In this document: positions 35,901-45,102 of the stretch, piece by piece
Layout: every line of letters begins with the position of its first letter
Position numbering within the stretch: position 1 is the first letter of the stretch
Assembly (NCBI GenBank): GCA_944321165.1
Contig: CALUKE010000006.1
Span: 123,773-187,772, forward strand
Direction: 5' to 3'
From: an uncultured Odoribacter sp.
GTDB lineage: Bacteria; Bacteroidota; Bacteroidia; Bacteroidales; Marinifilaceae
DNA: 64,000 bases
Program-made: the position numbers and the translations under genes
Notes under the pieces: model-generated
The model's database searches: none
What the model was told of the DNA's origin: nothing
What the model saw: the letters and a program-made list of their open reading frames with translations, nothing else

Positions 35901-36773
35901 ATGGAATTAATAGATGGAAAAAAAATTGCCGCTCAGATAAAACAGGAGTTGGCAGAGGAAGTGAACCGACTGAAGGCCGCCGGAGCAAAAACGCCTCATT
36001 TGGTGGCTGTATTGGTGGGAAATGATGCCGCCAGTGAGACTTATGTCGCCAGTAAGGTGAAGGCTTGCCAGGAGGTGGGATTTAAAAGTACGGAGTTGCG
36101 TTATTCGGTTGACATAACGGAAGAACAATTGCTGGAAGTGGTGGATAAATTGAACCGGGATGAGGACGTGGACGGTTATATAGTGCAGCTGCCCTTGCCG
36201 GCTCATATTTCCGAACAGAAAATATTGATGGCGATTGATCCAGACAAAGATGTGGACGGTTTTCACCCTTGCAATGTCGGGAAAATGGTGACAGGCCTGC
36301 CGACCTATTTGCCGGCGACTCCGGCAGGGATTGTGGAACTGTTGAAACGCTATCAGATTCCGACTCAGGGAAAGCATTGTGTGGTTATCGGGCGCAGTAA
36401 TATTGTCGGAACACCCATGGCGGTCTTGATGTCGCGCAAAGACAAGTATGCGGATTGCACGGTGACGCTTTGCCACAGCCGGACAAAAAACATAAAAGAG
36501 ATCACCTTGCAGGCCGATATTCTGATCGTGGCCTTGGGAAAACCCCATTTCGTAACGGCCGATATGGTAAAAGAGGGGGCGGTTGTGATTGACGTCGGCA
36601 TTCATCGGATACCTTCTGACCGGACGAAATCCGGTTTCCGTTTGGTAGGGGATGTGAATTTTGAGGAGGTGGCTCCGAAGTGTTCATATATCACGCCGGT
36701 GCCGGGAGGTGTTGGTCCTATGACCATCATTTCTTTGTTGCAGAATACCCTGAAAGCTTGTAAAGGATTTTAA
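35901..36773 (+). CDS. folD: Bifunctional methylene-THF dehydrogenase / methenyl-THF cyclohydrolase FolD
   Basis: A 290-residue enzyme of one-carbon metabolism that interconverts 5,10-methylene-, methenyl- and 10-formyl-tetrahydrofolate with NADP. Both family signatures are visible: [16 protein letters not shown], containing the catalytic Lys of the cyclohydrolase site, and GPMTI preceded by TPVPGGV near the C-terminus. The Rossmann part has [14 protein letters not shown]. An upstream in-frame ATG exists at 35877 (8 residues earlier), but MELIDGKK at 35901 matches the family's usual start. It follows ffh by 43 bases and is likely cotranscribed. Confidence 0.96.
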   Translation: MELIDGKKIAAQIKQELAEEVNRLKAAGAKTPHLVAVLVGNDAASETYVASKVKACQEVGFKSTELRYSVDITEEQLLEVVDKLNRDEDVDGYIVQLPLPAHISEQKILMAIDPDKDVDGFHPCNVGKMVTGLPTYLPATPAGIVELLKRYQIPTQGKHCVVIGRSNIVGTPMAVLMSRKDKYADCTVTLCHSRTKNIKEITLQADILIVALGKPHFVTADMVKEGAVVIDVGIHRIPSDRTKSGFRLVGDVNFEEVAPKCSYITPVPGGVGPMTIISLLQNTLKACKGF

Positions 36774-36789
36774 GAGGAGGCCGGGAATC

Positions 36790-38022
36790 ATGGTACTGAA
36801 TTACATTTGGATATTCTTTTTCTTGGTGGCCTTTGTTGTTGCTGTGTTTCGCCTGCTGGTCGAGGGGGATACCGAAGTATTCAGTGCCATGATGACTTCG
36901 ACCTTTGATATGTCAAAGAGCGGTTTTGAGATTTCCCTGGGATTGACAGGGGTGTTGACGCTGTGGATGGGAATCATGAAAATCGGGGAACGGGGAGGTG
37001 CTGTACAGGTGATGTCGCGTCTGATCAGTCCTTTTTTCCGTCGTTTGTTTCCGGAACTGCCGAAGGATAGTCCAGCCCATGGGTCCATCATGATGAATTT
37101 TGCCGCCAACATGCTGGGGCTGGACAATGCTGCGACACCGATGGGGTTGAAGGCGATGCAACAAATGCAGCAGCTCAATCCCCAAAAAGAGGCGGCTTCG
37201 AATGCCCAGATCATGTTTCTGGTGTTGAATACCTCCGGTCTGACGATTGTGCCTGTTTCGATCATGGTATACCGGGCGCAGTTGGGGGCGGTGAATCCCA
37301 CCGATATATTCATTCCCATTTTGCTGGCGACTTATTTTTCGACTCTGGTCGGTATGATTTCTGTTGCGATCTGTCAAAAAATCAATTTGTTTGACAGGGT
37401 TATTTTGGCTTATGTTGGAGGTGTCTCCCTGTTGATGGCCGGTATTATCTGGTATTTTTCCTGTTTGGACGAGGAGGCGGTGAAAGTAGTCTCCGGGCTT
37501 GCCAGCAATATCATTCTTTTTGGTATTATCGTTGCCTTTATCGGTATGGCGGCCTGGAAACGGATCAATGTATACGATGCTTTTATTGAAGGGGCTAAAG
37601 ACGGTTTTACGACCGCCGTCAAGATTATTCCTTATTTGATTGCCATTTTGGTGGCGATCGGTGTATTTCGGGCTTCCGGTGCCATGGATATGATCATGAC
37701 CGGTATCACTCGCTGTGTCGAAGGCTTGGGATTTAATTCGGATTGGGTGGACGCTTTGCCGACTGCGTTGATGAAGCCGTTGAGCGGGAGTGGAGCCCGG
37801 GGAATGATGATTGATACAATGAAGACTTTCGGGGCAGATTCGTTTGCCGGACGACTGGCCTGTACTTTCCAAGGGGCGACCGATACGACTTTTTACATCA
37901 TTGCCGTGTATTTTGGGGCGGTAGGAATTAAAAACACCCGTTATGCGATTCCTTGCGGGTTGATCGCCGATTTGGCCGGTATTATCGCGGCTATAGCGAT
38001 TGCTTATCTGTTTTTTGCATAA
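36790..38022 (+). CDS. Fused SpmA/SpmB-type nucleoside-recognition membrane protein
   Basis: A 410-residue inner-membrane protein with about 9 hydrophobic segments. The N-terminal half matches SpmA (SLGLTGVLTLWMGIMKIGE, MNFAANMLGLDNAATPMGL) and the C-terminal half matches SpmB (AAVKIIPYLIAILVAIGVFR-like region, LMKPLSGSGARGMM, FQGATDTTFYIIAVYFG). Both halves belong to the Gate/nucleoside-recognition family. In sporulating Firmicutes these are two genes affecting spore core dehydration. Here, in a non-spore-former, they are one protein, as in other Bacteroidota, and the transported substrate is unknown. Start at 36790 is 16 bases after folD. Confidence 0.88.
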   Translation: MVLNYIWIFFFLVAFVVAVFRLLVEGDTEVFSAMMTSTFDMSKSGFEISLGLTGVLTLWMGIMKIGERGGAVQVMSRLISPFFRRLFPELPKDSPAHGSIMMNFAANMLGLDNAATPMGLKAMQQMQQLNPQKEAASNAQIMFLVLNTSGLTIVPVSIMVYRAQLGAVNPTDIFIPILLATYFSTLVGMISVAICQKINLFDRVILAYVGGVSLLMAGIIWYFSCLDEEAVKVVSGLASNIILFGIIVAFIGMAAWKRINVYDAFIEGAKDGFTTAVKIIPYLIAILVAIGVFRASGAMDMIMTGITRCVEGLGFNSDWVDALPTALMKPLSGSGARGMMIDTMKTFGADSFAGRLACTFQGATDTTFYIIAVYFGAVGIKNTRYAIPCGLIADLAGIIAAIAIAYLFFA

Positions 38023-38044
38023 CATTTTTTGTTTGGGAGATGCG

Positions 38045-39088
38045 ATGAAAAGAGTGGTTGTTGGAATGAGCGGTGGAATTGACAGCTTTGTCACTGCTCT
38101 GCTGTTGAGACAGCAAAATTATGAGGTGACGGGAGTGGTGTTGGATTTGTGGGAAACGGCGGATTTGAGTGCGATTGAAGAGCATTGCCGGAGATGGCAT
38201 ATTCCCTTGTTGCATCGAGAGGGGCAGGATTGCTTCCGTCAGAAAGTCGTTGATCCTTTTGTGAATGCTTATCGGAATGGATTGACCCCGAGTCCCTGTT
38301 GCAATTGCAATCCTCTGGTGAAATGGAAATTGTTGCAGGAAGTGGCGGATGAAGCCGGAATAGAAAATATAGCGACGGGCCATTATGTACGGATCGAGGA
38401 ACGTCAGGGCCGTTATTATTTTCGCAAAGGGGTGGATGCCCAAAAGGATCAGTCTTATTTTTTATGGGGAGTTTCTCAGAACGTATTGAAAAGAGCTTTG
38501 ACCCCGCTTGGAGAATATACAAAAAAGCAGGTAAAGGAGTGGGCGATGGCGCATGGATATGAATGCCTGGCCAAGAAACCGGAAAGTATGGGGGTCTGTT
38601 TTCTGAAACAGAAAGATTACCGGGATTTTATCATGGCGTATTCCGGTGAGGGGAATATGCAGGAGAAGGGGGAAATTGTCGATCGAAACGGTCGTTTGCG
38701 AGGATGGCATACCGGTTTGTTGCATTATACCGTCGGTCAGAAAAGAGGAATCCCGTCCGGCGAGGAAGGTCCTTTGTACGTGTCGGAAATCGATGTACGT
38801 CACAATCGTATTATTGTTGCATCTAAAGCGGAGTTATATACCTCCGTGCTGTGGGTGGAACAAATCAATGCCGTATGTCTGGACGAATTGTTGGGGAAAG
38901 ATATCGAAATAAAAATCAGGGGAGTGGGTTTGAATCCACAAGGGTATATACGGGCGGAATTATTGCCGGATGGACGCTTGAAACTGATTTTGGAAGATCC
39001 GGCCTGGGCTGTTGCTCCCGGTCAGCCGGTCGCTTTTTATAAAAAGGATCTCTTGCTGGGTGGAGGAATCGCTTCGAAAGGAGCATAG
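38045..39088 (+). CDS. mnmA: tRNA-specific 2-thiouridylase MnmA
   Basis: A 347-residue enzyme that makes 2-thiouridine at tRNA position 34, using ATP and a persulfide. It has the PP-loop GMSGGIDSFVTALLL at the N-terminus, the catalytic cysteine region SPCCNCNPLVKWK, the ATGHYVR motif, and the second catalytic cysteine in ESMGVCFL. A C-terminal beta-barrel follows. The frame is open to 38000, but ATG 38045 gives the usual MKRVVVGMSGG start. Bacteroidota often carry two MnmA paralogues, so this may be one of a pair. Confidence 0.94.
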   Translation: MKRVVVGMSGGIDSFVTALLLRQQNYEVTGVVLDLWETADLSAIEEHCRRWHIPLLHREGQDCFRQKVVDPFVNAYRNGLTPSPCCNCNPLVKWKLLQEVADEAGIENIATGHYVRIEERQGRYYFRKGVDAQKDQSYFLWGVSQNVLKRALTPLGEYTKKQVKEWAMAHGYECLAKKPESMGVCFLKQKDYRDFIMAYSGEGNMQEKGEIVDRNGRLRGWHTGLLHYTVGQKRGIPSGEEGPLYVSEIDVRHNRIIVASKAELYTSVLWVEQINAVCLDELLGKDIEIKIRGVGLNPQGYIRAELLPDGRLKLILEDPAWAVAPGQPVAFYKKDLLLGGGIASKGA

Positions 39089-39171
39089 AGGAATGATGAA
39101 AAAAATAGGAAATATAGCGAAACATCTATTGCAGGATTCCGGAAAATTTCTTTTCTTTGCACCACCAAAAT

Positions 39172-39244
39172 ACGGGTGTAGCTCAGTTGGTAGAGCACTG
39201 GTCTCCAAAACCAGGTGTCGGGAGTTCGAGTCTCTCCTCCCGTG
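39172..39244 (+). tRNA. tRNA-Trp (CCA anticodon)
   Basis: A 73-nt cloverleaf. D arm GCTC/GAGC, anticodon stem CTGGT/ACCAG with loop CTCCAAA, so the anticodon is CCA. T arm GGGAG/CTCTC with loop TTCGAGT. The acceptor stem ACGGGTG/CTCCCGT has one T:T mismatch at pair 6-67; the discriminator is G. The 3' CCA is not encoded. A strong terminator follows. Confidence 0.93.
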
Positions 39245-39249
39245 CTGTT

Positions 39250-39284
39250 GCGAGTACGTCGAAGGACGTATTCGCATTTTTTTT
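39250..39284 (+). terminator. Intrinsic terminator after tRNA-Trp
   Basis: GCGAGTACGTC (39250-39260) and GACGTATTCGC (39265-39275) form an 11-bp stem with one G-U pair and a GAAG loop, followed by a run of eight T at 39277-39284. Confidence 0.88.
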
Positions 39285-39363
39285 CTCTGATGGCTGGGTG
39301 TACCGTTGAATTTTTGTGTATTAAATACTTGTAAGTAACAGAGCAATTTGTTTTCTTTGTTAT

Positions 39364-40596
39364 ATGAAAAATACCGCGTTCCCCTTTTCAAAGCCTCTCT
39401 ATGTGATGACCAAACCTGCTGGAGCTCGATGTAATCTGGCATGTGACTATTGTTATTACCTTGAAAAATCAAATCTCTACAAAGGGCACAGCAAACAGAT
39501 GATGAGCGATGCTCTGTTGGAAAGATTTATTCAGGAATATATGGACAGTCAGACAGGGCCGATGGTTTTGTTTACCTGGCACGGAGGGGAAACACTTTTG
39601 CAATCTCTCCGTTTTTATCAGAAGGCGATGGAATTGCAGAAAAAATATGCAAGGGGACGGGTGGTTGACAATTGCATTCAGACGAACGGGACTTTGCTGA
39701 CGGACGAGTGGTGCCGGTTTTTCCGGGAAAACAATTGGCTCGTCGGAGTTTCCATCGATGGCCCTCAGCGCTTCCATGATGCATACCGGCGGGACAGACA
39801 GGGACAGCCATCCTTTGCCAAGGTCATGCAGGGAATAGAACTGCTGAACAAACACCGGGTCGAGTGGAATGCGATGGCTGTCGTCAACAGTTACAACGCA
39901 GAATATCCTTTGGAGTTTTATCGTTTCTTTAAGCAGATCGATTGTCATTACTTGCAGTTTACGCCGATTGTGGAGCGTATCCTGGAACAGCCGGATGGAA
40001 GGCATTTGGCTTCCCCCGTTCAAACAGAGGGACATATGGCTGATTTTTCGGTTACCCCTCAGCAATGGGGAAATTTTCTCTGTACCCTCTTTGATGAATG
40101 GGTGCGTTATGATGTCGGTCGTTATTTCGTTCAGATTTTTGATTCGACTTTGGCCAATTGGGTCGGTGAGCCGCCCGGACTCTGTTCCATGGCCCGAACC
40201 TGCGGTCATGCGGGGGTCATGGAGTTTAACGGCGATGTGTACGCCTGCGACCATTATGTGTTTCCTGAATTCAAATTGGGCAATATCTATCAAAAGACTT
40301 TGGTGGAGATGATGTATGGGGCATTTCAGCAAAAATTTGGAGCAGATAAGTTTAATTCTTTGCCCGGGCAATGTAAAAAGTGTCAATATCTGTTTGCCTG
40401 TCATGGAGAGTGTCCTAAAAACCGTTTTGCGATGACTGCCGATGGGGAGCCGGGTTTGAATTATTTGTGCCAGGGATATTACCGTTTTTTCAGTCACGTG
40501 GCTCCTTATATGGAGTATATGAAGCGGGAATTGCAGGCCCAGCGGCCTCCTGCCAATATTATGCAAGCCATCCGGAATCATGTGCTGGAGAAATGA
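39364..40596 (+). CDS. Anaerobic sulfatase-maturating enzyme (radical SAM, SPASM)
   Basis: A 410-residue cytoplasmic radical SAM enzyme that oxidises a Ser or Cys of sulfatases to formylglycine. The SAM cluster motif CNLACDYC is at about residues 23-30. The C-terminal SPASM region carries the auxiliary-cluster cysteines (CSMARTCGHAGVMEFNGDVY-type segment, then CKKCQYLFACHGECPK). The opening FSKPLYVMTKPAGARCN is typical of anSME. It lies 46 bases before two sulfatases whose modified residue is Ser, which only this oxygen-independent maturase type is known to handle. That context makes the assignment strong. Confidence 0.94.
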   Translation: MKNTAFPFSKPLYVMTKPAGARCNLACDYCYYLEKSNLYKGHSKQMMSDALLERFIQEYMDSQTGPMVLFTWHGGETLLQSLRFYQKAMELQKKYARGRVVDNCIQTNGTLLTDEWCRFFRENNWLVGVSIDGPQRFHDAYRRDRQGQPSFAKVMQGIELLNKHRVEWNAMAVVNSYNAEYPLEFYRFFKQIDCHYLQFTPIVERILEQPDGRHLASPVQTEGHMADFSVTPQQWGNFLCTLFDEWVRYDVGRYFVQIFDSTLANWVGEPPGLCSMARTCGHAGVMEFNGDVYACDHYVFPEFKLGNIYQKTLVEMMYGAFQQKFGADKFNSLPGQCKKCQYLFACHGECPKNRFAMTADGEPGLNYLCQGYYRFFSHVAPYMEYMKRELQAQRPPANIMQAIRNHVLEK

Positions 40597-40642
40597 GCGG
40601 TTTCGGATAAAGACAGAATAAAATAGATAATATTGAAATAAA

Positions 40643-42244
40643 ATGATGATGAATTGTAAATATTGTTTGTCTGCAGGTATATTGTCTTTGTTGGGCGTAG
40701 AAGAGGCCATGGCCGTAGAACGCCCCGGGGATTCTGATAAACCCAATATAATTTTTATTTTGGCGGATGATTTTGGTTGGAAAGATCTGAGTTGCATGGG
40801 CAGTGAATATTATGAAACCCCGAATATAGACCGTTTGGCTACGCAAGGCATGCTGTTTACCAATGCTTATGCAGCTTGCCAGGTGTCCAGTCCTTCCAGA
40901 GCGAGTATTATGACCGGCAAGTATACCCCCCGGCATGGGATCACCAATTGGATTGGCGAGTGGAGTGGAGAGAAATGGCGCGCCATGGGACGACACAATA
41001 AATTGTTGCCGGCACCCTATGAGATGCGGCTTGCCCCGGATGAATATACGTTGGCTGAATGCATGAGAGATCACGGTTATACGACCTTTATTGCCGGGAA
41101 ATGGCATTTGGGCGGAGAGGGATCGTGGCCGGAAGACCATGGGTTTATGATAAACAAGGGCGGATGGACGGCCGGCAGTCCGGAGGGCGGTTATTTCACG
41201 CCCTATGCCAATCCGAAACTGGAAGACGGACCTGCGGGAGAGAATCTTTCCATGCGACTGGGAAAGGAAACGGTGGAATTTATCAAAGAACAGCAGAAGA
41301 AAAAGCAACCTTTTTTTGTTTACCTTTCCTTTTATGCGGTGCATGCTCCTTTGCAGACGACTCCGGAAAACTGGGCCTATTTTCAGGAAAAAGCGGAACG
41401 TCTCGGGATTGCCGAAACCGGATTTATGGTCGATCGGACCTTGCCGGTCAGACAGACACAGGATCATCCGGTGTATGCCGGACTGATCAGGCAAATGGAC
41501 GATGCGGTCGGCTATGTATTGGATTATGTGGAGAAAATGGGGTTGGACCGGAATACGCTGATCATTTTTACCAGTGACAATGGGGGCGTGACTTCCGGAG
41601 ATGATTTTGCTACTGCGCTCTTGCCTTTGAGGGGAGGAAAGGGACGTCAGTGGGAAGGTGGTATCCGGGTGCCTTTGCTGATACGGTGTCCTGCATGTGA
41701 GACGCCTGGAAGTCGGTGCGACGTGCCCGTGATCGGTACGGATTTTTATCCGACGATACTGGAATTTGCCGGTTTGTCGCTTCAACCGCAACAACATATG
41801 GACGGAGTCAGTATTTTGCCTTTGTTGAAAGGGGATACCATTCCGGAGCGTCCGTTGTTTTGGCATTATCCGCATTATGGGAATCAGGGCGGAGAGCCTT
41901 CATCCATGATTCGGGAAGGGGATTGGAAATTGATTTATTACCACGAAGACCAGCGGTGTGAGTTGTATAATCTGGCCATGGATATCAGTGAGAGTGAACC
42001 GTTGAATATCCAGTATCCGGAGAAAGTAACGGAATTAAAGCAGAAACTCGATGCCTGGCTGCTCGAGACGGGGGCAAAAATGCCGGTGGCAGACAAACAG
42101 TATGAACCGGTGGAAGAAGCCAAGATAAAGCTGAGATGGAAAACTGAATTATTGGAACAGAAAGAGAAGGAACGCATTCGGGTCTTGCAAAAAGACTGGG
42201 TTCCTAATGAAGATTGGTGGGGCAGCGTGGTGACTGTCGATTGA
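40643..42244 (+). CDS. Ser-type sulfatase (S1 family), first of pair
   Basis: A 533-residue exported sulfatase (signal region to about residue 25). The alkaline-phosphatase-fold core has NIIFILADDFGW with the metal-binding Asp pair, and the formylglycine motif S82-S-P-S-R86 leading to ASIMTGKYTPRHG. It also has GKWHLGG and the C-terminal TSDNGG. Because position 82 is Ser, it needs the anaerobic maturase encoded just upstream. S1 sulfatases of this group act on sulfated host or algal glycans; the exact substrate cannot be read. The stop overlaps the next start region (TGATG at 42242-42246). Confidence 0.93.
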   Translation: MMMNCKYCLSAGILSLLGVEEAMAVERPGDSDKPNIIFILADDFGWKDLSCMGSEYYETPNIDRLATQGMLFTNAYAACQVSSPSRASIMTGKYTPRHGITNWIGEWSGEKWRAMGRHNKLLPAPYEMRLAPDEYTLAECMRDHGYTTFIAGKWHLGGEGSWPEDHGFMINKGGWTAGSPEGGYFTPYANPKLEDGPAGENLSMRLGKETVEFIKEQQKKKQPFFVYLSFYAVHAPLQTTPENWAYFQEKAERLGIAETGFMVDRTLPVRQTQDHPVYAGLIRQMDDAVGYVLDYVEKMGLDRNTLIIFTSDNGGVTSGDDFATALLPLRGGKGRQWEGGIRVPLLIRCPACETPGSRCDVPVIGTDFYPTILEFAGLSLQPQQHMDGVSILPLLKGDTIPERPLFWHYPHYGNQGGEPSSMIREGDWKLIYYHEDQRCELYNLAMDISESEPLNIQYPEKVTELKQKLDAWLLETGAKMPVADKQYEPVEEAKIKLRWKTELLEQKEKERIRVLQKDWVPNEDWWGSVVTVD

Positions 42245-42270
42245 TGAATGTTGAAAAAATCAGGAAGAAT

Positions 42271-43791
42271 ATGAATAAAAGCCATTTGCTTTTCATGTGT
42301 GGCGTGACGGTGACCTCCGGTCTGTCTGCTGCTGCACAGAGGGATGAGAAGCCCAATATAATCTTTATTTTGTGTGATGATCTGGGGTATGGCGATTTGG
42401 CCTGTTATGGACAAAAGTACATCCAGACTCCTCATATTGACCGGATGGCCCGCGAGGGGATGTTGTTCACCCAGGCATATGCCGGCAGTCCGGTCAGTGC
42501 TCCTTCCCGGGCAACGATCATGACCGGTCAGCACACCGGTCATGGACATGTGAGAGGCAATAAAGAGTATTGGTATAATTGTCCGACCGTGTATTATGGT
42601 GAAAATGAGGAGTATTCCGTCGTCGGTCAGGAACCGTATGATCCCGATCATATTCTTTTGCCTGAGATTATGAAGCAGAACGGTTATACCACCGGTATGT
42701 TCGGCAAGTGGGCGGGAGGATATGAAGGGTCGTGTTCGACTCCCGACAAGAGGGGCATCGACGAGTTTTATGGTTATATCTGTCAATTCCAGGCCCATCT
42801 GTATTATCCTAATTTTTTGAATCGTTACAGTACCGTTCTGGGAGATACGGCAACGGTTCGGATTACCCTTGAGGAGAATATCCTTTATCCGATGTTCGGA
42901 GATGATTATCGAAAGCGAACGCAGTATTCTGCCGACCTGATTCACCGGGAAGCTTTGGCCTGGCTCGATCGGCAGAGCGATCAGCAGCCGTTTTACGGTT
43001 TTTTTACGTATACGTTGCCGCATGCCGAATTGGTGCAACCCAATGATTCCATTCTGAAATTCTATAAGAGAAAGTTTTTTACAGACAAGACATGGGGTGG
43101 AAGCGAAGGCTCCAGGTATAACGAGGCAATACATACGCATGCCGAGTTTGCCGGGATGATCACTCGTCTGGATGCCTATGTGGGAGAGATTCTGGCAAAG
43201 TTGAAAGAAAAGGGGTTGGATAAAAATACCATCGTGATTTTCAGCAGCGATAACGGACCGCACGAAGAGGGGGGCGCTGATCCCGAATTTTTCGGTCGGG
43301 ATGGGAAATTGAGAGGCCTGAAACGTCAGTGTTACGAAGGCGGCATCCGGATTCCGTTTATTGTGAAATGGCCCGGTAAAATAGAAGCCGGCAGTGTGAA
43401 CGACCATCTGTTGGCCTTTTACGATCTGATGCCGACTTTCTGTGAAATCATCGGTGACCGGAAGTTCCCGAAAAAATACCTGAATCGGAAGTTGGAGGAT
43501 GACTGTTTTGACGGTATTTCTTTTTTGCCGACCTTGCTGGGAGATGATAAAAACCAAAAAGTACATGATTTCCTGTACTGGGAATTTCACGAAACTGATC
43601 AGATTGCCGTGCGCATGAAAGACTGGAAGTTGATCGTTCGGAAAGGAATTCCGCATCTGTATGATCTGGCGAAAGACCTTCATGAAGATAACGATGTCTC
43701 CGAACAGTATCCGGAGATTGTGGATGAAATGATAAAGATTATACAGAGGGAACACCGTCCCAGCGATTTGTTTCAGGTCACTTTGCCGTGA
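42271..43791 (+). CDS. Ser-type sulfatase (S1 family), second of pair
   Basis: A 506-residue exported sulfatase with signal peptide ending near AAAQ. It has NIIFILCDDLGYGDLACYG, the formylglycine site S76-A-P-S-R80 leading to ATIMTGQHTGH, a GKWAGGYEG loop and the metal ligand region IFSSDNGPHEEGG. ATG 42271 is preceded by AGGAAG at good spacing and gives a clean signal peptide; ATG 42244, overlapping the previous stop, is also possible. It is 30-40% alike in motifs to the upstream sulfatase but with different loops, so probably a different sulfate position. The maturase, sulfatase, sulfatase order forms one operon, and the next gene is convergent. Confidence 0.93.
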   Translation: MNKSHLLFMCGVTVTSGLSAAAQRDEKPNIIFILCDDLGYGDLACYGQKYIQTPHIDRMAREGMLFTQAYAGSPVSAPSRATIMTGQHTGHGHVRGNKEYWYNCPTVYYGENEEYSVVGQEPYDPDHILLPEIMKQNGYTTGMFGKWAGGYEGSCSTPDKRGIDEFYGYICQFQAHLYYPNFLNRYSTVLGDTATVRITLEENILYPMFGDDYRKRTQYSADLIHREALAWLDRQSDQQPFYGFFTYTLPHAELVQPNDSILKFYKRKFFTDKTWGGSEGSRYNEAIHTHAEFAGMITRLDAYVGEILAKLKEKGLDKNTIVIFSSDNGPHEEGGADPEFFGRDGKLRGLKRQCYEGGIRIPFIVKWPGKIEAGSVNDHLLAFYDLMPTFCEIIGDRKFPKKYLNRKLEDDCFDGISFLPTLLGDDKNQKVHDFLYWEFHETDQIAVRMKDWKLIVRKGIPHLYDLAKDLHEDNDVSEQYPEIVDEMIKIIQREHRPSDLFQVTLP

Positions 43792-43800
43792 GAATCCGCT

Positions 43801-44643
43801 TTATTGGTAGGGCTTCACCTGGCATTCCCCTTTTCGATTGACCTTGACCAGGAGGAAGGTGCCCAGTTTTTTGCCGCTTTGAGGACTGCCGACGGACCAG
43901 ATCGGTATATTGCGCCATTGTTGGTGGGTGACGGCGTGATTGTGTCCATGGAATATGGCGATGATGTTATAATCTTTGATGACTTCGTAAAAAGCTTTTC
44001 GGTCGCTTTCTGTCCACCATAATTTGCTGAAGTCGTCGTAGCCCAGGTGAAAGGCCAGTACGACAGGACGTTTGGATCGGCCTACCTGTTCATGCAGGTC
44101 CTGTTCAAGGAAGGTCAGGCTGTTCTGTGCTTCCCGGAAGGACTCCTTGAAATATTTGCACCATTCGCAAGTCGGGTCCCATCCATCCGCCGGATACAGA
44201 TTGAGATTTACGAAATGTACTCCCTTGATATCCCATGAATAATGCAGACCCAGGCTGTCTGTATGGATTTTGAAAGCCCTGGATTTATTTCTTGCCTGTA
44301 TGCCTTTTCTGACGATTCCGTCTATATTCCCATCGTGATTGCCGAAACATTCCATGACTGGGTATCTGAGTCGTTTTTCTCCACGGAGTCCGTACACTTC
44401 CGTGTATTGTTGCCATTCTTTCTCCTTGGCTCCGTCTGTCAAGTCTCCCAATACCCATACAAAATCAGGACCGAAGTCCTTCAACTGATTCATTGTATCT
44501 ACGGCCATGCAGTTTACCTGGTAATTTTCTTCAGTTCCGTTGAAATGCGGATCGGAAGTAGCGATGAAATGGATGGAAGGACCACAGGATACCGCCCAAA
44601 AAGCATAGAAAAACATGCCAATCCAGATTCTTTTTCGCATCAT
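43801..44643 (-). CDS. Calcineurin-like metallophosphoesterase lipoprotein
   Basis: A 280-residue lipoprotein (lipobox WAVSC20) with a complete metallophosphoesterase fold. The motifs are SDPHF (DxH), VLGDLTD (GDxxD), CFGNHDG (GNHD), AFHLGYDD and HGHNHA (GHxH), so all metal ligands are present. Such exported phosphoesterases hydrolyse phosphomonoesters, phosphodiesters or inositol phosphates. The inserted WDPTCEWCKYF segment near residue 170 is unusual and could form a disulfide. It is convergent with the sulfatases (9-base gap) and is probably independent of them. Confidence 0.88.
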   Translation of the reverse strand: MMRKRIWIGMFFYAFWAVSCGPSIHFIATSDPHFNGTEENYQVNCMAVDTMNQLKDFGPDFVWVLGDLTDGAKEKEWQQYTEVYGLRGEKRLRYPVMECFGNHDGNIDGIVRKGIQARNKSRAFKIHTDSLGLHYSWDIKGVHFVNLNLYPADGWDPTCEWCKYFKESFREAQNSLTFLEQDLHEQVGRSKRPVVLAFHLGYDDFSKLWWTESDRKAFYEVIKDYNIIAIFHGHNHAVTHQQWRNIPIWSVGSPQSGKKLGTFLLVKVNRKGECQVKPYQ

Positions 44644-44744
44644 GCAACTTAAATTAAATATGAAATGAATTTACTTTCCATTTTATAGTAGGTGGTGTTT
44701 CCTCCAGTGTGTCTGGAACAACTCTTCAGACTTTTTTTATTATC

Positions 44745-45059
44745 CTACCTCAGACCCCCTTTGGGGAACAGCATCAGCACAATACGCCTTTCCTCCTTCG
44801 AGAACAATTTTATTAAAAGGTGTTTGGAAGTTATCAGAGTTTTCTGATATATCAACTTCTTGTAAATCTGATACAGACGGACGGTTCATGACTCCATGTA
44901 GTTGTCCAATTCAGCCGCAGTCCGGTCTTTCCCCTGTCTACAGCCCTTGGTGTTGTTCCATAATCTGATTGGAACAGAACGTTGAATCCTGATTTCATCC
45001 TTGTCCCACTTCGCAAAACCACCGGATTCTGCTTCCGGTCTAAAAAACAAAAGTTCTGA
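44745..45059 (-). pseudogene. Decayed tyrosine recombinase (integrase), N-terminal fragment
   Basis: Reading the minus strand in one frame gives a stretch with the sense of the arm-binding and core-binding domains of Bacteroidota tyrosine integrases. It runs WDKDEIRIQRSVPIRLWNN, then TKGCRQGKDRTAAELDNYMES, a TGA stop at 44886-44888, then in the same frame VRLYQIYKKLIYQKTLITSK and a stop at 44745-44747. The family usually has an LW.-KKGRAKGKSREA..INxYLD pattern followed by a YQxYKxL helix, which fits. No catalytic domain follows and the start is missing. The fragment lies directly past the 3' end of tRNA-Asp, a classic integration site, so it is probably a relic of an integrated element. No homology search was possible. 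Confidence 0.6.
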
Positions 45060-45082
45060 TTCTGTTGTGAATCAGAACTTTT
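45049..45082 (-). terminator. Terminator of tRNA-Asp
   Basis: A perfect 14-bp stem, AAAAGTTCTGATTC (45049-45062) with GAATCAGAACTTTT (45069-45082), and a 6-base loop. On the minus strand it is followed by GTTTTTTAG, so it ends tRNA-Asp transcription. It may act in both directions. Confidence 0.85.
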
Positions 45083-45102
45083 CCTGATGTTGCTTTGTAA
45101 AC

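Larger units (their letters stand above)
44644..45102. other. Gene-poor stretch between phosphoesterase and tRNA-Asp
   Basis: About 460 bases with no intact gene. It holds the phosphoesterase promoter side (44644-44700, AT-rich), a short GTCTG/CAGAC stem followed by seven T near 44711-44738, the integrase fragment, and the tRNA-Asp terminator. Nothing else is recognised. Confidence 0.5.

Noticed and set aside
36913..38094. 393-codon frame antisense to the SpmA/SpmB fusion
   Set aside because: Composition rich in His, Arg and Asn with no motif; the plus-strand membrane protein is convincing.
39469..41875. Two long antisense frames (442 and 438 codons) over the maturase and first sulfatase
   Set aside because: Both overlap well-supported genes on the other strand and show no protein family features.
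41938..43755. 605-codon open frame antisense to the second sulfatase
   Set aside because: It has no recognisable motif and an odd composition rich in Ile, Ser and His. It lies wholly over a sulfatase with complete active-site motifs, so it is a codon-bias shadow.
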